64,000 nucleotides of DNA from Bacteroidaceae bacterium (lineage in GTDB: Bacteria; Bacteroidota; Bacteroidia; Bacteroidales; Bacteroidaceae): positions 34,868 through 98,867 of the forward strand of contig JAFRQD010000067.1 of assembly GCA_017428785.1 (NCBI GenBank), written 5' to 3'. Made by a program: the position numbers and the translations under genes. The notes beneath the pieces were generated by a model, which saw nothing but the letters and a program-made list of their open reading frames with translations, was not told the origin of the DNA and did not search any database. Position 1 is the stretch's first letter. Each line of letters starts with the position of its first letter. Positions 55,337-64,000 of the stretch are shown here, one piece after another.

Positions 55337-57499
55337 ATGAAAAAGATATTCCTACTGGCTTTCGCCCTGCTGGGAGCTGTGCAACTGATGGCTCAGCAGC
55401 CCGCCACGATGCTTACGAAGCTCACTAATGGCGCCCTCCTCCGTACAGATGTGAACGAGATAGAAAGGATAACATTTGCCGACACGACGTATAACCTCAA
55501 TGTCAACAAGAACCGCATCCTCGAGGCCGATGAGCTCTGTTGGCCCGAAGACCGGTTGCTGCCCTTCTTCCTCCCGCCCGCTTCTACAATATATACGCTG
55601 AATATGAACGATGCCTCGCTCAGCGATGAGGAACGCATCATGTTCAGCACGCTGCAGGGCATCGTCAACCGCACCCGTCCGCGCATCCTCCTCTATAACC
55701 ACAACGAGGAACCGCTTGATACCTGGCCTACGGCACACGGCATCTCGAACTCCACCTTTGTCATCTCCCCGAAATCGCCCTACAGCCTTGTAAAGCGCTA
55801 CAAAAGCGAAATAAATGGCCTGGTGCTATACAGCACCGAGAAGAGCAAGCATTATTCCAACCTCGCCGTCACCATAGCAGGGCTTGACCGCCTGCTTCCC
55901 GTGACCGCAGAGATACAGGCAAAGCTTGTGGCGAACGGCATGGATTTCCCCGTCGTCACCGACCTCACATCGCTCAACTATACCACGCCCTTGGCGATTT
56001 ACAGATACCTCCTCAGAAACTACTGGAGCCGATGCAATCATCGTCTTCTCATCAGCGAACGCCCGGGCATTCCTTATGTTCACGACATCGCTGCGGCCTG
56101 CGGCTCGGCATGCATTTGGCTCGACCCACGTGTTGCGAACGAACAAACCTTGCTCGGCAGTATGCTCAAGGACATGACGCCTGGCCGCGATATTGTCCTG
56201 GGTTGGTTTCCGGAAGAACGCTCCGGCGTGGGCGCTGCCACCAGCTATGGCTTGTCCGTCGTGCCTGCCGACTTCTTCGAGAACACCACCATCTATACGG
56301 CCGTCAACAAAAATATAAAGATAAAGCCCGTGCCCAAGCGTCCGAAGCTGGAAAACAAGGTATATGCTGCCGTCTATATCAGCGACGGCGACAATATTCA
56401 GTACTGCCAGCATGCTATGGCCAAGATATTTGAACAGAACGGTCGCGGCCAGATGGCCATGAACTGGACCATCAGCCCAGCCCTTGCCGACATTTCGCCT
56501 TCCATGCTTAACTACTATTACAACAAGGCGACTGCCAATGACTGTTTCGTCAGCGGTCCCTCAGGCCTCGGCTATGCCATGCCTTTCAATGGGTTAGGCA
56601 AAGGCAGCGGCGAATACTTCACATCGTCGGGCTCAATCCTAACTCCATACACCAAGCTAACCCAACGCTACATTGAGAAGGCCGGCCTCCGCGTCATTAC
56701 GATATGGGATAACATCAGCGCCGAACAGCGCAAAGCATACGCCGAAAACTGCCCCTACCTCTACGGACTCACCATCAACGACTATGAGAGACAGACCGGC
56801 AGACTTGCTTATGCCGTACAGTCCGGTTGGCTGCCCATCGCACCTCAGTTCCCTTGCTATCGCGGCAGCGTGGACGAGATGGCAGAGTTCTTCAACCGCG
56901 ATATCAAGAACTTCAAAGGAACCTCGCCAATGTTCGTTACAGGACAGGCAGATGTTTGGAACTTAGGCCCCGACAAACTCGTCGCACTAAAAGACAAGCT
57001 CGACAAACTTTCGCCAGGCAACGTCAATATCGTCCGTGCCGACCATTGGTTCAGCTATTACAACGAGGCACACCATTTGCCGTTCAACCTCACCCTGTTG
57101 CAGGATATGTCGATTACCTCGTCACCGGTCAAGACGTTTGTCAACTATGCTGCCAACGGCTCGCCTTCCGATGGCTATATGTGGATTTCCAAAACCAAAG
57201 ACGAACCAGCCTGGGTGCAGATGGACTTCAAGGAACCTTTCCGGATTAGTCGCTATGTGGTGCGACATGCCGAGGCAGGCGGATTGGAACCCCAACTCAA
57301 CAGCCGCGACTTCACGGTTGAGACCAGCCTCGACGGCGAAACATGGACTGTGGTTGGCAGCTACACCAACAACATCGCCCCTGTGAACGATGCCAGCATC
57401 GCTCCAGTTGAAGCGCAATATGTACGGGTCAGCGTCACCAAAGGTGGTACCGACGGCTTCGTCCGCATCGGCGATATCGAGGTTTATGGCGCACATTAA
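55337..57499 (+). CDS. GxGYxYP-family secreted protein with C-terminal F5/8 type C (CBM32-like) domain
   Basis: The 720-residue protein has a signal peptide (1-20) and a short KADG-like lead (20-45). The middle is a GxGYxYP-family protein (putative glycan-active fold), with SGPSGLGYAMPF as the name motif. From about residue 575 is a discoidin/CBM32-like domain (WVQMDFKEPFRISRYVVRHA). The start at 55337 is chosen for the signal peptide; an upstream Met lies in a word repeat. A strong terminator follows. Enzyme activity unproven for the family. Confidence 0.82.
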   Translation: MKKIFLLAFALLGAVQLMAQQPATMLTKLTNGALLRTDVNEIERITFADTTYNLNVNKNRILEADELCWPEDRLLPFFLPPASTIYTLNMNDASLSDEERIMFSTLQGIVNRTRPRILLYNHNEEPLDTWPTAHGISNSTFVISPKSPYSLVKRYKSEINGLVLYSTEKSKHYSNLAVTIAGLDRLLPVTAEIQAKLVANGMDFPVVTDLTSLNYTTPLAIYRYLLRNYWSRCNHRLLISERPGIPYVHDIAAACGSACIWLDPRVANEQTLLGSMLKDMTPGRDIVLGWFPEERSGVGAATSYGLSVVPADFFENTTIYTAVNKNIKIKPVPKRPKLENKVYAAVYISDGDNIQYCQHAMAKIFEQNGRGQMAMNWTISPALADISPSMLNYYYNKATANDCFVSGPSGLGYAMPFNGLGKGSGEYFTSSGSILTPYTKLTQRYIEKAGLRVITIWDNISAEQRKAYAENCPYLYGLTINDYERQTGRLAYAVQSGWLPIAPQFPCYRGSVDEMAEFFNRDIKNFKGTSPMFVTGQADVWNLGPDKLVALKDKLDKLSPGNVNIVRADHWFSYYNEAHHLPFNLTLLQDMSITSSPVKTFVNYAANGSPSDGYMWISKTKDEPAWVQMDFKEPFRISRYVVRHAEAGGLEPQLNSRDFTVETSLDGETWTVVGSYTNNIAPVNDASIAPVEAQYVRVSVTKGGTDGFVRIGDIEVYGAH

Positions 57500-57549
57500 T
57501 GTGCAGCAGAATATCTGTTCTGTTGACGTTCGTTTTCGATAACCTTACA

Positions 57550-57592
57550 AAAATGGGAGGCTTTTTTTGCTTCCCATTTTCTTTCTTATTTT
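57550..57592 (+). terminator. Terminator of the GxGYxYP gene
   Basis: A 12-bp stem with one G-U pair (aaaatgggaggc/gcttcccatttt), 7-T loop, then a T-rich tail. Confidence 0.8.
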
Positions 57593-57599
57593 TTTTTCG

Positions 57600-57607
57600 T
57601 ATCTTTG
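57600..57607 (+). promoter_or_regulatory. -7 element of the PaaI-to-ThuA operon
   Basis: TATCTTTG, 28 bases before the ATG. No good -33 in the T-rich sequence. Confidence 0.55.
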
Positions 57608-57635
57608 CAAAGAATTATCCGTGTAAGCATCAATA

Positions 57636-58046
57636 ATGAATAGAATTCAAGAGCTAAAAGACTTCTTTCTTCACGACGAGTTCGCTCGGCAGAACGGGAT
57701 AGAGATAGTTGAGATAGGTGAGGGCTATGCCCGTACACAAGTACAGATCGAGCCTCGCCATCTGAATGCAGGCGGCTATGTCCAGGGAGGTGTGCTTTTC
57801 ACTCTTGCAGATTTGGCTTTTGCTGCAGCGACAAACAGCCACGGTACTTTGACGGTAACATCCACAGCCAACATTACCTTTGTCCGTGGAGCCAAATCAG
57901 GTGTCATATCTGCTCAGGCCCAAGAACTGGTCAACCACCATCATCTGCCTTTCTGCGAGGTGCGCATTACAGATGAAGCCGGCACGCTTCTTGCCATCTT
58001 TACTGCCAGCGGATATCGTAAGGAGGAAAAGTTAAAGGATAAATAG
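57636..58046 (+). CDS. PaaI-family hotdog thioesterase
   Basis: The 136-residue hotdog-fold protein has RHLNAGGYVQGGVLFTLADLAFAAATNS, the PaaI-type active-site helix with a polar residue at the catalytic position. It likely hydrolyses acyl-CoA esters. It starts what looks like a six-gene operon. Confidence 0.9.
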   Translation: MNRIQELKDFFLHDEFARQNGIEIVEIGEGYARTQVQIEPRHLNAGGYVQGGVLFTLADLAFAAATNSHGTLTVTSTANITFVRGAKSGVISAQAQELVNHHHLPFCEVRITDEAGTLLAIFTASGYRKEEKLKDK

Positions 58047-58062
58047 TTAAAGAGTTAATGAT

Positions 58063-59328
58063 ATGCTAAAGCGTTCAATCACAAAGATTCTATGGCTGCT
58101 CTTCTTCGCGGCCTTTCCATTTGTTGCCCAAGCACAGCAACTGAAACATGTGCGCCCGGAGAAGGTGGGCATGGATTCTCAGAAACTGCTCAGAGCAGAC
58201 TCGATTATTGAGGACGCCATCAAGCAGGGAGACATCCCGGGAGCCGTGCTGGCTGTAGTGCGACACGACAAGATTGCCTACCTGAAAGCCTACGGAAACC
58301 GTCAAGTATGGCCTGTGGTGCGTCCGATGACCACGAACACAATCTTCGACATGGCTTCGTGCAGCAAGGCAATGTCCACAGCTATTTCCGCTCTCATTCT
58401 TTGCGAAGAGGGGAAGTTCCGGATGCTGGATGCTGTGAATCGTTATGTTCCGCGTTTCGAGAACTGGAAAGACGAGTCGGGCGAGACGACGACTATTCGC
58501 ATCCATCATCTGATGACGCACACCTCAGGCTTGCCAGCTTACTACTCTCCCGACCCCAATGCCACGCCCGATCCCGATGCCTGTATCGAGCATATCGCTC
58601 ACATGAAACGTGGCTTCGAACCAGGCAATGGCTTCCGTTATAGCTGCCTGAACTTCATCACCCTGCAGCGCATCATCGAGAAAACCAGCGGGATGTCTCT
58701 ACGCGACTTCTCGCGCCAGCACATCTTCGCTCCTTTGGGCATGAACCATACTGACTACATTCCTTGCGCTCCCGGTGCCGATGGCGTCTGGCACAATACC
58801 GACCAACCTTGCTGGGCAGCCTTGATGCCTAAGGGCGAAGACTGGCGAAGCATCGTGGCTCCAACGACAAAACAAGGAGCCGACAGTGTGCTTTGCGGTA
58901 TGGTGCACGATCCTTTGGCACGCATCATGAATGGTGGCATCAGCGGCAACGCAGGGCTGTTCAGTTCGGCCGAAGATATTGCCATCCTTTGTGCCATGAT
59001 TCAGAATGAAGGCACTTGGAACGGGAAGCGCATCATGAGCAAGCAGACGGCTCGCCTGCTTCGAACAGTCCCCCGTTTTGCAGAACGCTTCGGTCGCACT
59101 TATGGCTGGGATTGTTATAGCGACTATGCTTCGTGCAATGGCGACCTCTTCTCTCCGCAAACCATTTGCCACACGGGCTTTACGGGTACAGGCATCGTGA
59201 TTGACCCCGAGCTGGACTGCAGCGTTATCCTGCTTACCAACTCCGTCCATCCCGATGAGGGCGGAGCTACGGTTCGTCTGCGCTCTGTCGTAAGCAATGC
59301 AGTTGCGTCAAGTATTACAGACCGATAG
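58063..59328 (+). CDS. Secreted serine hydrolase (beta-lactamase/DD-peptidase fold)
   Basis: The 421-residue protein has a signal peptide (about 1-24). The SxxK motif is S99-C-S-K102 in FDMASCSKAMST, and FRYSCLN provides the Tyr. It belongs to the class C-like esterase/beta-lactamase group. Function could be esterase, D-aminopeptidase or peptidoglycan-related; resistance is not implied. Confidence 0.87.
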   Translation: MLKRSITKILWLLFFAAFPFVAQAQQLKHVRPEKVGMDSQKLLRADSIIEDAIKQGDIPGAVLAVVRHDKIAYLKAYGNRQVWPVVRPMTTNTIFDMASCSKAMSTAISALILCEEGKFRMLDAVNRYVPRFENWKDESGETTTIRIHHLMTHTSGLPAYYSPDPNATPDPDACIEHIAHMKRGFEPGNGFRYSCLNFITLQRIIEKTSGMSLRDFSRQHIFAPLGMNHTDYIPCAPGADGVWHNTDQPCWAALMPKGEDWRSIVAPTTKQGADSVLCGMVHDPLARIMNGGISGNAGLFSSAEDIAILCAMIQNEGTWNGKRIMSKQTARLLRTVPRFAERFGRTYGWDCYSDYASCNGDLFSPQTICHTGFTGTGIVIDPELDCSVILLTNSVHPDEGGATVRLRSVVSNAVASSITDR

Positions 59329-59364
59329 GCACAATCTCATCAGCTTCATCCAAAGAATAAAGAT

Positions 59365-59982
59365 ATGAAACAAAACACCTATTTAATTATCCTGGCAAGC
59401 ATCATTTGCCTTTTATCTTGTAAGACAAACAAAATGAGTACGATTTATGATTACGCAGCCCTCTCGAACAAGGGCAAAGAAGTGAGCTTTTCTGACTACA
59501 AGGGCAAAGTCCTTCTTATTGTCAACACCGCATCGAAGTGCGGCTTCACTCCCCAATACGATGGACTGGAAGCCCTTTATCAGAAGTATAAAGACAAGGG
59601 ACTTGTCATCATCGGCTTCCCTTGCGATCAGTTTGGCCATCAGGAACCTGGTACCGACGAGCAGATTGAGGAGTTCTGCCGCCTGAATCATGGCGTTACC
59701 TTTCCCTTAATGTCTAAGATAGAGGTAAATGGCGAGAATGCGCATCCCATCTACAAATGGCTGGAAAGTAAGGCTGGTTTTGCCGGCTTCGCTCCTGAGC
59801 ATCCGCTCTCCAAGCTGCTCGATGAAATGCTTTCCAAAGCAGATCCCGACTATGCTTCGAAGCCCGAGATCAAGTGGAACTTCACTAAGTTCCTCATCAA
59901 TCGAAAGGGCGAAGTGGTGGGACGTTTCGAGCCAACGGTAGAGCCGAGTGCCTTAGAGAAACCAATAGAAGAACAACTTTAG
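59365..59982 (+). CDS. Lipoprotein glutathione-peroxidase-family peroxidase
   Basis: The 205-residue protein has a lipobox (Cys19 in CLLSC). The peroxidase core is intact with a Cys rather than Sec: [12 protein letters not shown] (C59), [12 protein letters not shown] and WNFTKFL. In bacteria such enzymes normally use thioredoxin. A lipid anchor means it acts at the periplasmic face; the thioredoxin-like protein two genes downstream is a candidate partner. Confidence 0.9.
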   Translation: MKQNTYLIILASIICLLSCKTNKMSTIYDYAALSNKGKEVSFSDYKGKVLLIVNTASKCGFTPQYDGLEALYQKYKDKGLVIIGFPCDQFGHQEPGTDEQIEEFCRLNHGVTFPLMSKIEVNGENAHPIYKWLESKAGFAGFAPEHPLSKLLDEMLSKADPDYASKPEIKWNFTKFLINRKGEVVGRFEPTVEPSALEKPIEEQL

Positions 59983-60005
59983 AACATACAATTAAATCAA
60001 CGGAT

Positions 60006-60386
60006 ATGAAAGCTATCAGCACAAAGAACGCACCTGCAGCCATCGGGCCTTACAGTCAGGCTATTCGAGTTGGTAATCTTGTGTTCTCTTCAGGGCAGAT
60101 TCCCATTGATCCCGCTACCGGAGCCTTTGCAAAAGGTGGTATTAAGGAGCAAACCCGTCAGTCTCTCAGCAATGTGAAAGCCATTCTTGATGAGATAGGA
60201 CTCTCGATGAGTGATGTGGTGAAGACGACTGTCTTCCTGGCAGACATGAACGACTTTGCGGACATGAACAGCATCTATGCCGAGTTCTTCTCCGAGCCTT
60301 ATCCTGCCCGCTCAGCCGTAGCAGTAAAGGCTTTGCCGAAAGGTGCTTTAGTTGAAATCGAGGTGGTGGCAGAAGTGAAGTCATGA
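60006..60386 (+). CDS. ridA: RidA family enamine/imine deaminase
   Basis: The 126-residue protein has the RidA trimer core: [21 protein letters not shown] and the conserved Arg in [20 protein letters not shown]. It hydrolyses reactive 2-aminoacrylate. Overlaps the next start by 4 bases. Confidence 0.95.
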   Translation: MKAISTKNAPAAIGPYSQAIRVGNLVFSSGQIPIDPATGAFAKGGIKEQTRQSLSNVKAILDEIGLSMSDVVKTTVFLADMNDFADMNSIYAEFFSEPYPARSAVAVKALPKGALVEIEVVAEVKS

Positions 60387-60898
60387 AAAGGATAGCCTTA
60401 GCGTTACTGGCCCTTTTGCTGGTCGTTTCGCTTAATGCCCAGACCGCTCTGAAGAAGGTTTATAACGAAGACATCAACCCTCTTGAACAGATAGATAAGG
60501 CGCTTGTCAAGGCAAAGGCTGATGGCAAGTTTGTGGTCTGTCAAGTAGGAGGCAACTGGTGCCCGTGGTGCCTTCGGTTTGCTGACTTCATCACAAACGA
60601 CACCACCATCAGCAAGCTCATTGACGAGAACTTCGAGTATATTCATGTGAACTATAATCCTCGAAAGTCAGAAAGCGAAGAGAAGCAAGCACAAGCCGCA
60701 GCCTTGATGAAACGCCTGAACAATTGTGGACGTTTCGGCTTCCCTGTCTTCGTTATCCTTGATGAAGAGGGTAGGGTGATACACATTCAGGACTCCAGTT
60801 TCTTGGAGGAAGGACAAGGCTACAATCAGGAGAAAGTGCTGCGCTTCTTCAGGAACTGGACACCCAAAATAATAAAAGGTGAAAAAGTAAAAAGGTGA
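60383..60898 (+). CDS. Secreted thioredoxin-like protein (CPWC)
   Basis: The 171-residue protein has a signal peptide (1-20) and a thioredoxin fold with [11 protein letters not shown] (C60, C63), as in thioredoxin_7/DUF255-like secreted proteins. It starts inside the ridA stop (ATGA). Likely a periplasmic disulfide reductase. Confidence 0.85.
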   Translation: MKRIALALLALLLVVSLNAQTALKKVYNEDINPLEQIDKALVKAKADGKFVVCQVGGNWCPWCLRFADFITNDTTISKLIDENFEYIHVNYNPRKSESEEKQAQAAALMKRLNNCGRFGFPVFVILDEEGRVIHIQDSSFLEEGQGYNQEKVLRFFRNWTPKIIKGEKVKR

Positions 60899-60919
60899 AA
60901 AGGTATAAAGTTGAATAAT

Positions 60920-61834
60920 ATGAAGACGATTAGGTATTTTCTTTTGATGGGGGCTTTGCTGCTCTCGGCCGTTTCCTGCATAAATGCTCGTAAGCCTATT
61001 CGTGGTGTCATCATCACAGGGCAGAACAACCACAACTGGCCTGTAAGCCATCAGGCTCTCAAGATGACGCTCGAGAGTTCGGGGCTTTTCAGTCTCGACA
61101 TAGCGGTTTCTCCCAAGCAAGGAGCGGACATGAAGGACTTCGCTGTGGATTTCAGCAAGTACAAACTCGTGGTGCTTGACTACAACGGCGACAACTGGTC
61201 GGCCGACATGAATGCCGCTTTCATGGACTTCGTCCGTGGCGGCGGCGGAGTGGTGGTTTATCATGCTGCCGACAATGCCTTTACGGACTGGCGCGAGTAC
61301 AACGAGATGATAGCCCTTGGCGGCTGGGGAGGAAGAAACGAGGCATCAGGGCCTTATTTCTATTGGAAAGACGGAGCCTTGCAGGCAGACAATTCTCCCG
61401 GTAACGGCGGCTCTCATGGCAATAGGCACGAGTTCGTCCTCAATTGTCGCGCCGACTCGCACCCCATCACCAAGGGTCTTCCTGCACGATGGAAACATGC
61501 CAGCGATGAGCTCTACGACAGAATGAGAGGGCCGGGAGGCATCAAGGACTTGCTCTATACAGCCTATTCCTCCCCAGAGCAAAGAGGCTCGGGGCGCGAA
61601 GAACCGCTCATCTTCACCCTGAAGCATGGCAAGGGAAGAGTTTTCCACATCATGCTTGGGCATTGCGGAGAAAGCCTGACAGACAATCCTGCCATGCAAT
61701 GCGCCGGTTTCCAGACACTTCTGCTGCGAGGCGCAGAATGGTGCGCAACGGGAAAAGTGAAGCAACCCGTCCCGAAGGACTTCCCAACAGAAGACAAGGT
61801 ATCTCTCCGCCCCAACTATCGCCCCACGCGATAA
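60920..61834 (+). CDS. ThuA domain protein, probable lipoprotein
   Basis: The 304-residue protein has a lipoprotein-like signal (Cys20). The ThuA (trehalose-utilisation, glutamine-amidotransferase-like) fold shows VIITGQNNHNW, LDYNGDNW, GGGVVVYHAADNAF and VFHIMLGHCGES. ThuA proteins often go with DUF1080 proteins in keto-sugar metabolism; a DUF1080 gene is at 5.7 kb. The start is the ATG at 60920. Confidence 0.85.
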   Translation: MKTIRYFLLMGALLLSAVSCINARKPIRGVIITGQNNHNWPVSHQALKMTLESSGLFSLDIAVSPKQGADMKDFAVDFSKYKLVVLDYNGDNWSADMNAAFMDFVRGGGGVVVYHAADNAFTDWREYNEMIALGGWGGRNEASGPYFYWKDGALQADNSPGNGGSHGNRHEFVLNCRADSHPITKGLPARWKHASDELYDRMRGPGGIKDLLYTAYSSPEQRGSGREEPLIFTLKHGKGRVFHIMLGHCGESLTDNPAMQCAGFQTLLLRGAEWCATGKVKQPVPKDFPTEDKVSLRPNYRPTR

Positions 61835-61842
61835 AAATCTCC

Positions 61843-61940
61843 TTAGACACTCCCTTCCCATTCCTTAGAAGGGAGGAGAGCTCAGCATCCCAACTCCCCT
61901 CCCATTAAGGGAGGGGAAGAGCGAAGCGAGGGGTGGGGTA
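61843..61940. repeat. Family E repeats after the ThuA gene
   Basis: actcccttcccattcctt agaagggagg, then ctcccctcccattaagggaggggaag. Followed by aagaattaagaattaaaa words to 61980. Confidence 0.75.
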
Positions 61941-62008
61941 AACAGAAAGAATTAAGAATTAAAAAAGAAGAATTAAGAATTGTCTTCACCCCCACCTCGG
62001 CCTTCGGC

Positions 62009-62365
62009 TTTTGTAAACATTTTTCCTACTCCGACGCTCTCTGGCGCATTATTTTTGTTTCGGTGGCACTTTCCTACCCTAAATGCGAGAAATGCGCTTA
62101 AATCGAATTTCCCGTGACGTTCAATTGGTTACAAAAGGATATTTTGAGCCACAAAGCAAAGAAAGTGTCGGTCAAACACAAACAGCTGTTAAATCCCGCA
62201 TGAATTTTGGCCAATTTTCACATGTGGCATTAGGCAACTTCACATGAGGTAATTGCAAACTCCACGTGTGATGTTGCCCAACTTCACGTGTGGCGTTGCC
62301 CGATGCCCCACGCCCCGACACCAAATATCCCCTATTCTGTTGCATCTTTTTGTAAAAATATTTCC
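62009..62365 (+). repeat. 356-bp non-coding element, copy 4
   Basis: 357 bp, bounded by ttttgtaaacatttttcc and ttttttgtaaaaatatttcc. The taccct block is 66 bp in, then gcaaagaaagt and the 22-bp array. More diverged than copies 2 and 3. Confidence 0.86.
62212..62310. repeat. Array of about 22-bp units within element copy 4
   Basis: Four to five units: ttttcacatgtggcattaggc, aacttcacatgaggtaattgc, aactccacgtgtgatgttgcc, aacttcacgtgtggcgttgcc. Confidence 0.82.
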
Positions 62366-62417
62366 TGCTGTCCGATGGGAAATAATTAAGAAGGGTGTAA
62401 AAAGCCTAAAAGGCTTA

Positions 62418-62515
62418 ACTCCCCTCCCATTCCTTGAAGGGCAATTGCCCGTTAGCAGCGGAGCAATTGGGGGGAGCTCTGCTCGACGGAGGGCAAGGGG
62501 CAGGGGTGGGGTAGG
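62418..62515. repeat. Family E repeat
   Basis: ctcccctcccattccttgaagg, then ggcaattgcccg and gaggggtgggg-like end. No gene seen from 61835 to 62859 apart from repeats, a terminator and a promoter. Confidence 0.7.
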
Positions 62516-62642
62516 AATGAAGCCTGTTTGTTCGGGCGGATTTTTAATCCGACCGCATTTAATATAGGCATTTGTAATGCGACAGCAAAAACAATGACGC
62601 CCGAGAAACATACATCCCTGTACTCTATACAGGCTTATATAC

Positions 62643-62678
62643 AAAACCTCTCAATGTCAGTCGCTTGAGAGGTTTTTT
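62643..62678 (+). terminator. Orphan Rho-independent terminator
   Basis: A 12-bp stem (aaaacctctcaa/ttgagaggtttt) with 10-nt loop and T run. No gene lies directly upstream on the plus strand, so it may end the ThuA operon or a small RNA. Confidence 0.7.
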
Positions 62679-62710
62679 CGTATCAATGGCTAAAATAATT
62701 TACTGATTTC

Positions 62711-62741
62711 TTTGCGGTATAGCAAAAAACTCGTATTTTTG
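62711..62741 (+). promoter_or_regulatory. Promoter of the BspA-like gene
   Basis: TTTG (62711-62714), 19 bp, TATTTTTG (62734-62741). Leader of about 110 nt. Confidence 0.7.
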
Positions 62742-62859
62742 TGGCAGCATTCCGCATAGAATACAAACTTATTTGCTCAATCTCTCTGCCATACGTTACA
62801 TCTAACGAGATTAAAGAGCAAACCAAAGAATGATAATATTAATCTTCAAATATAACATT

Positions 62860-63810
62860 ATGAAACAAAAATCATTACTCTTTCTGTTGCTTGCCATGTT
62901 GACAAGCACAACCCTACATGCTCTCCCGATTTACGAATTTGAGAAAGACGGCATTTATTATCGCTCAATAGGGAATAATGAGGTTGAGGTAACTACAGAT
63001 GCTGATTTCCAAGAAATATGGGATGTTGGAGAGGGGGAGGAGCCTAACCCGTCGTATGGAGGTAGTTATTCCGGTGTGATTTATATCCCTGATTCAATTT
63101 CTTATTTCGGAACCACTTACTATGTGACAAGAATTGGTAATTGGGCCTTTTATGATACCAGGGTAACTTCTGTTATAATACCAGAAAGTGTGACAAGCAT
63201 CGGCAACTATGCCTTTATGTGGTGCGAACGTCTGTCATCCATCGACATTCCCAACAGCGTGACAAGCATCGGTAACGATGTCTTTTATTTTTGCGGTAGT
63301 CTAACCTCAATTACCTTCCCCGAGAACGTAACAAGTATCGGTTCCAATCTTTTTGGTTTTTGCTCCGAGTTAACATCTATAAATGTTTTACCAGATAATC
63401 CGTATTATGATTCTCGTGATAACTGCAATGCCATTGTCGAAACAGCAACAAATACGCTGATTTCTGGTTGCATGAGTACAATCATTCCAGAGAGTGTGAC
63501 TTGTATAGGTGACTCTGCCTTCTTTTATTGTACCGGTCTAACTTCTATCACAATCCCGGAGAAAGTGACAAGCATTGGCAACGGGGCCTTCGCAGGCTGC
63601 AAAATTACCTCCATCAACATCCCCGATGGCATGACTAGTATTGGCGAGTGGGCCTTTTGTCAATGCATGCGTCTGACTTCCATCAACTTCCCCAACAGCG
63701 TGACCAGCATCGGCGAAGGTGCCTTTTCGGAATGCAGCGGCTTGGAATCTATTACTATTCCAGAAAGCATTACTAGCATTAGTGATTGGACCTTTCATAG
63801 TTGTATTTAG
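62860..63810 (+). CDS. BspA-like leucine-rich-repeat protein, apparently cut short
   Basis: The 316-residue protein has a signal peptide (1-21) and about eight LRR_5 repeats of about 23 residues (ITIPESVTSIGNYAF types). The last reads ESITSISDWTFHSCI and stops at TAG, mid-repeat, with no C-terminal type IX tail as in other secreted LRR proteins. So it is probably truncated. AT content is higher than its neighbours. BspA-like proteins in oral and gut bacteria bind host proteins or other bacteria. Confidence 0.8.
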   Translation: MKQKSLLFLLLAMLTSTTLHALPIYEFEKDGIYYRSIGNNEVEVTTDADFQEIWDVGEGEEPNPSYGGSYSGVIYIPDSISYFGTTYYVTRIGNWAFYDTRVTSVIIPESVTSIGNYAFMWCERLSSIDIPNSVTSIGNDVFYFCGSLTSITFPENVTSIGSNLFGFCSELTSINVLPDNPYYDSRDNCNAIVETATNTLISGCMSTIIPESVTCIGDSAFFYCTGLTSITIPEKVTSIGNGAFAGCKITSINIPDGMTSIGEWAFCQCMRLTSINFPNSVTSIGEGAFSECSGLESITIPESITSISDWTFHSCI

Positions 63811-63902
63811 AGACCTCAAAACAACTACAAACAATGAAAAACATATAGAGATAAATCTTTGTATATCAAATACTTTTAGATTTTAACACTTCGGACTTGC
63901 TT

Positions 63903-63934
63903 TTTGGTGGTTCTCAAAAATCCGCTTACCTTTG
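63903..63934 (+). promoter_or_regulatory. Promoter pointing out of the window
   Basis: TTTG (63903-63906), 20 bp, TACCTTTG (63927-63934). The region 63811-64000 has no complete gene; the transcribed gene should lie beyond the end. Confidence 0.65.
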
Positions 63935-64000
63935 CAACGCATTTCTACCGCGGAGAATTTTGAGGGCTTTTATTTTGCCATCTCGTGGACAGGGTTGACA

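Noticed and set aside
59365-59982. Selenocysteine glutathione peroxidase
   Set aside because: The catalytic codon is a normal Cys in the motif NTASKCGFT; there is no in-frame TGA.

Overview
The window is chromosomal DNA of moderate GC from a member of the Bacteroidales, most like a Prevotellaceae gut or rumen organism. The basis is family-level. Many genes are preceded by the Bacteroidetes promoter (TTTG or TTG, about 19-21 bp, then TAnnTTTG) and lack Shine-Dalgarno sequences. Phylum-typical proteins are present: PUR-alpha-like DUF3276, DUF5606, a HU-CCDC81/SPOR protein, long NusB, OmpH-type lipoprotein, BspA-type leucine-rich repeats, and C-terminal tails of the type IX secretion kind (ending like GIYIVNGKK). 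No rRNA, tRNA, CRISPR array, transposase, integrase or phage gene was recognised.

Layout. 1-7.2 kb, mostly minus strand: 3' end of an M16 peptidase (plus strand), then mce, a DUF1080 protein, fmt, a GH3 glucosidase and a small secreted protein. 7.5-12.6 kb, minus: rplY-pth-pepT-hslR-dnaG. 12.6-15.1 kb: GH95 fucosidase. 15.9-19.0 kb, plus: OmpH-like lipoprotein, HU/SPOR protein, FHA protein, HAD phosphatase. 19.0-21.2 kb, minus: secreted protein, ECF sigma factor and a one-helix membrane protein (possible anti-sigma). 21.3-26.6 kb, minus: greA, aqpZ, and nusB-yajC-ybbR-coaE-DUF5606. 26.8-31.0 kb, plus: PUR protein and hisH-hisA-hisF-hisIE. 31.0-36.3 kb: ftsE, aspartate kinase, lysA, GT2-like protein, DedA protein, secreted EEP nuclease/phosphatase. 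36.8-40.8 kb: DUF1295 protein, OYE-family oxidoreductase, SDR, second EEP protein. 41.4-45.5 kb: a methylmalonyl-CoA decarboxylase operon, which with mce makes the end of the succinate-to-propionate route. 45.9-57.5 kb: large secreted proteins (a phosphodiester glycosidase/phosphatase chimera, a GH67-esterase fusion, a small CTD protein, a GxGYxYP protein). 57.6-61.8 kb: PaaI thioesterase, serine hydrolase, glutathione peroxidase, RidA, thioredoxin-like, ThuA. 62.9-63.8 kb: a short BspA-like LRR protein.

The most unusual content is between and sometimes inside genes. (1) Four copies of a 355-357 bp non-coding element with about 19-bp direct terminal repeats lie at 15.4, 27.4, 36.4 and 62.0 kb. 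(2) Each carries a short array of degenerate units of about 22 bp; related arrays of usually four units lie alone at six more loci. (3) A separate family of four 21-bp units occurs at 2.0, 45.7 and 50.4 kb. (4) Hairpin elements (GACCCTC...GAGGGTC type) and short 'word' repeats fill operon gaps and have entered coding frames without stop codons: fmt (N-terminus), an FHA protein, hisH (six 14-residue repeats), the OYE gene start, the SPOR protein and the phosphodiester glycosidase chimera. I could not run searches or folding; product names rest on motif and family recognition from the translated sequence.
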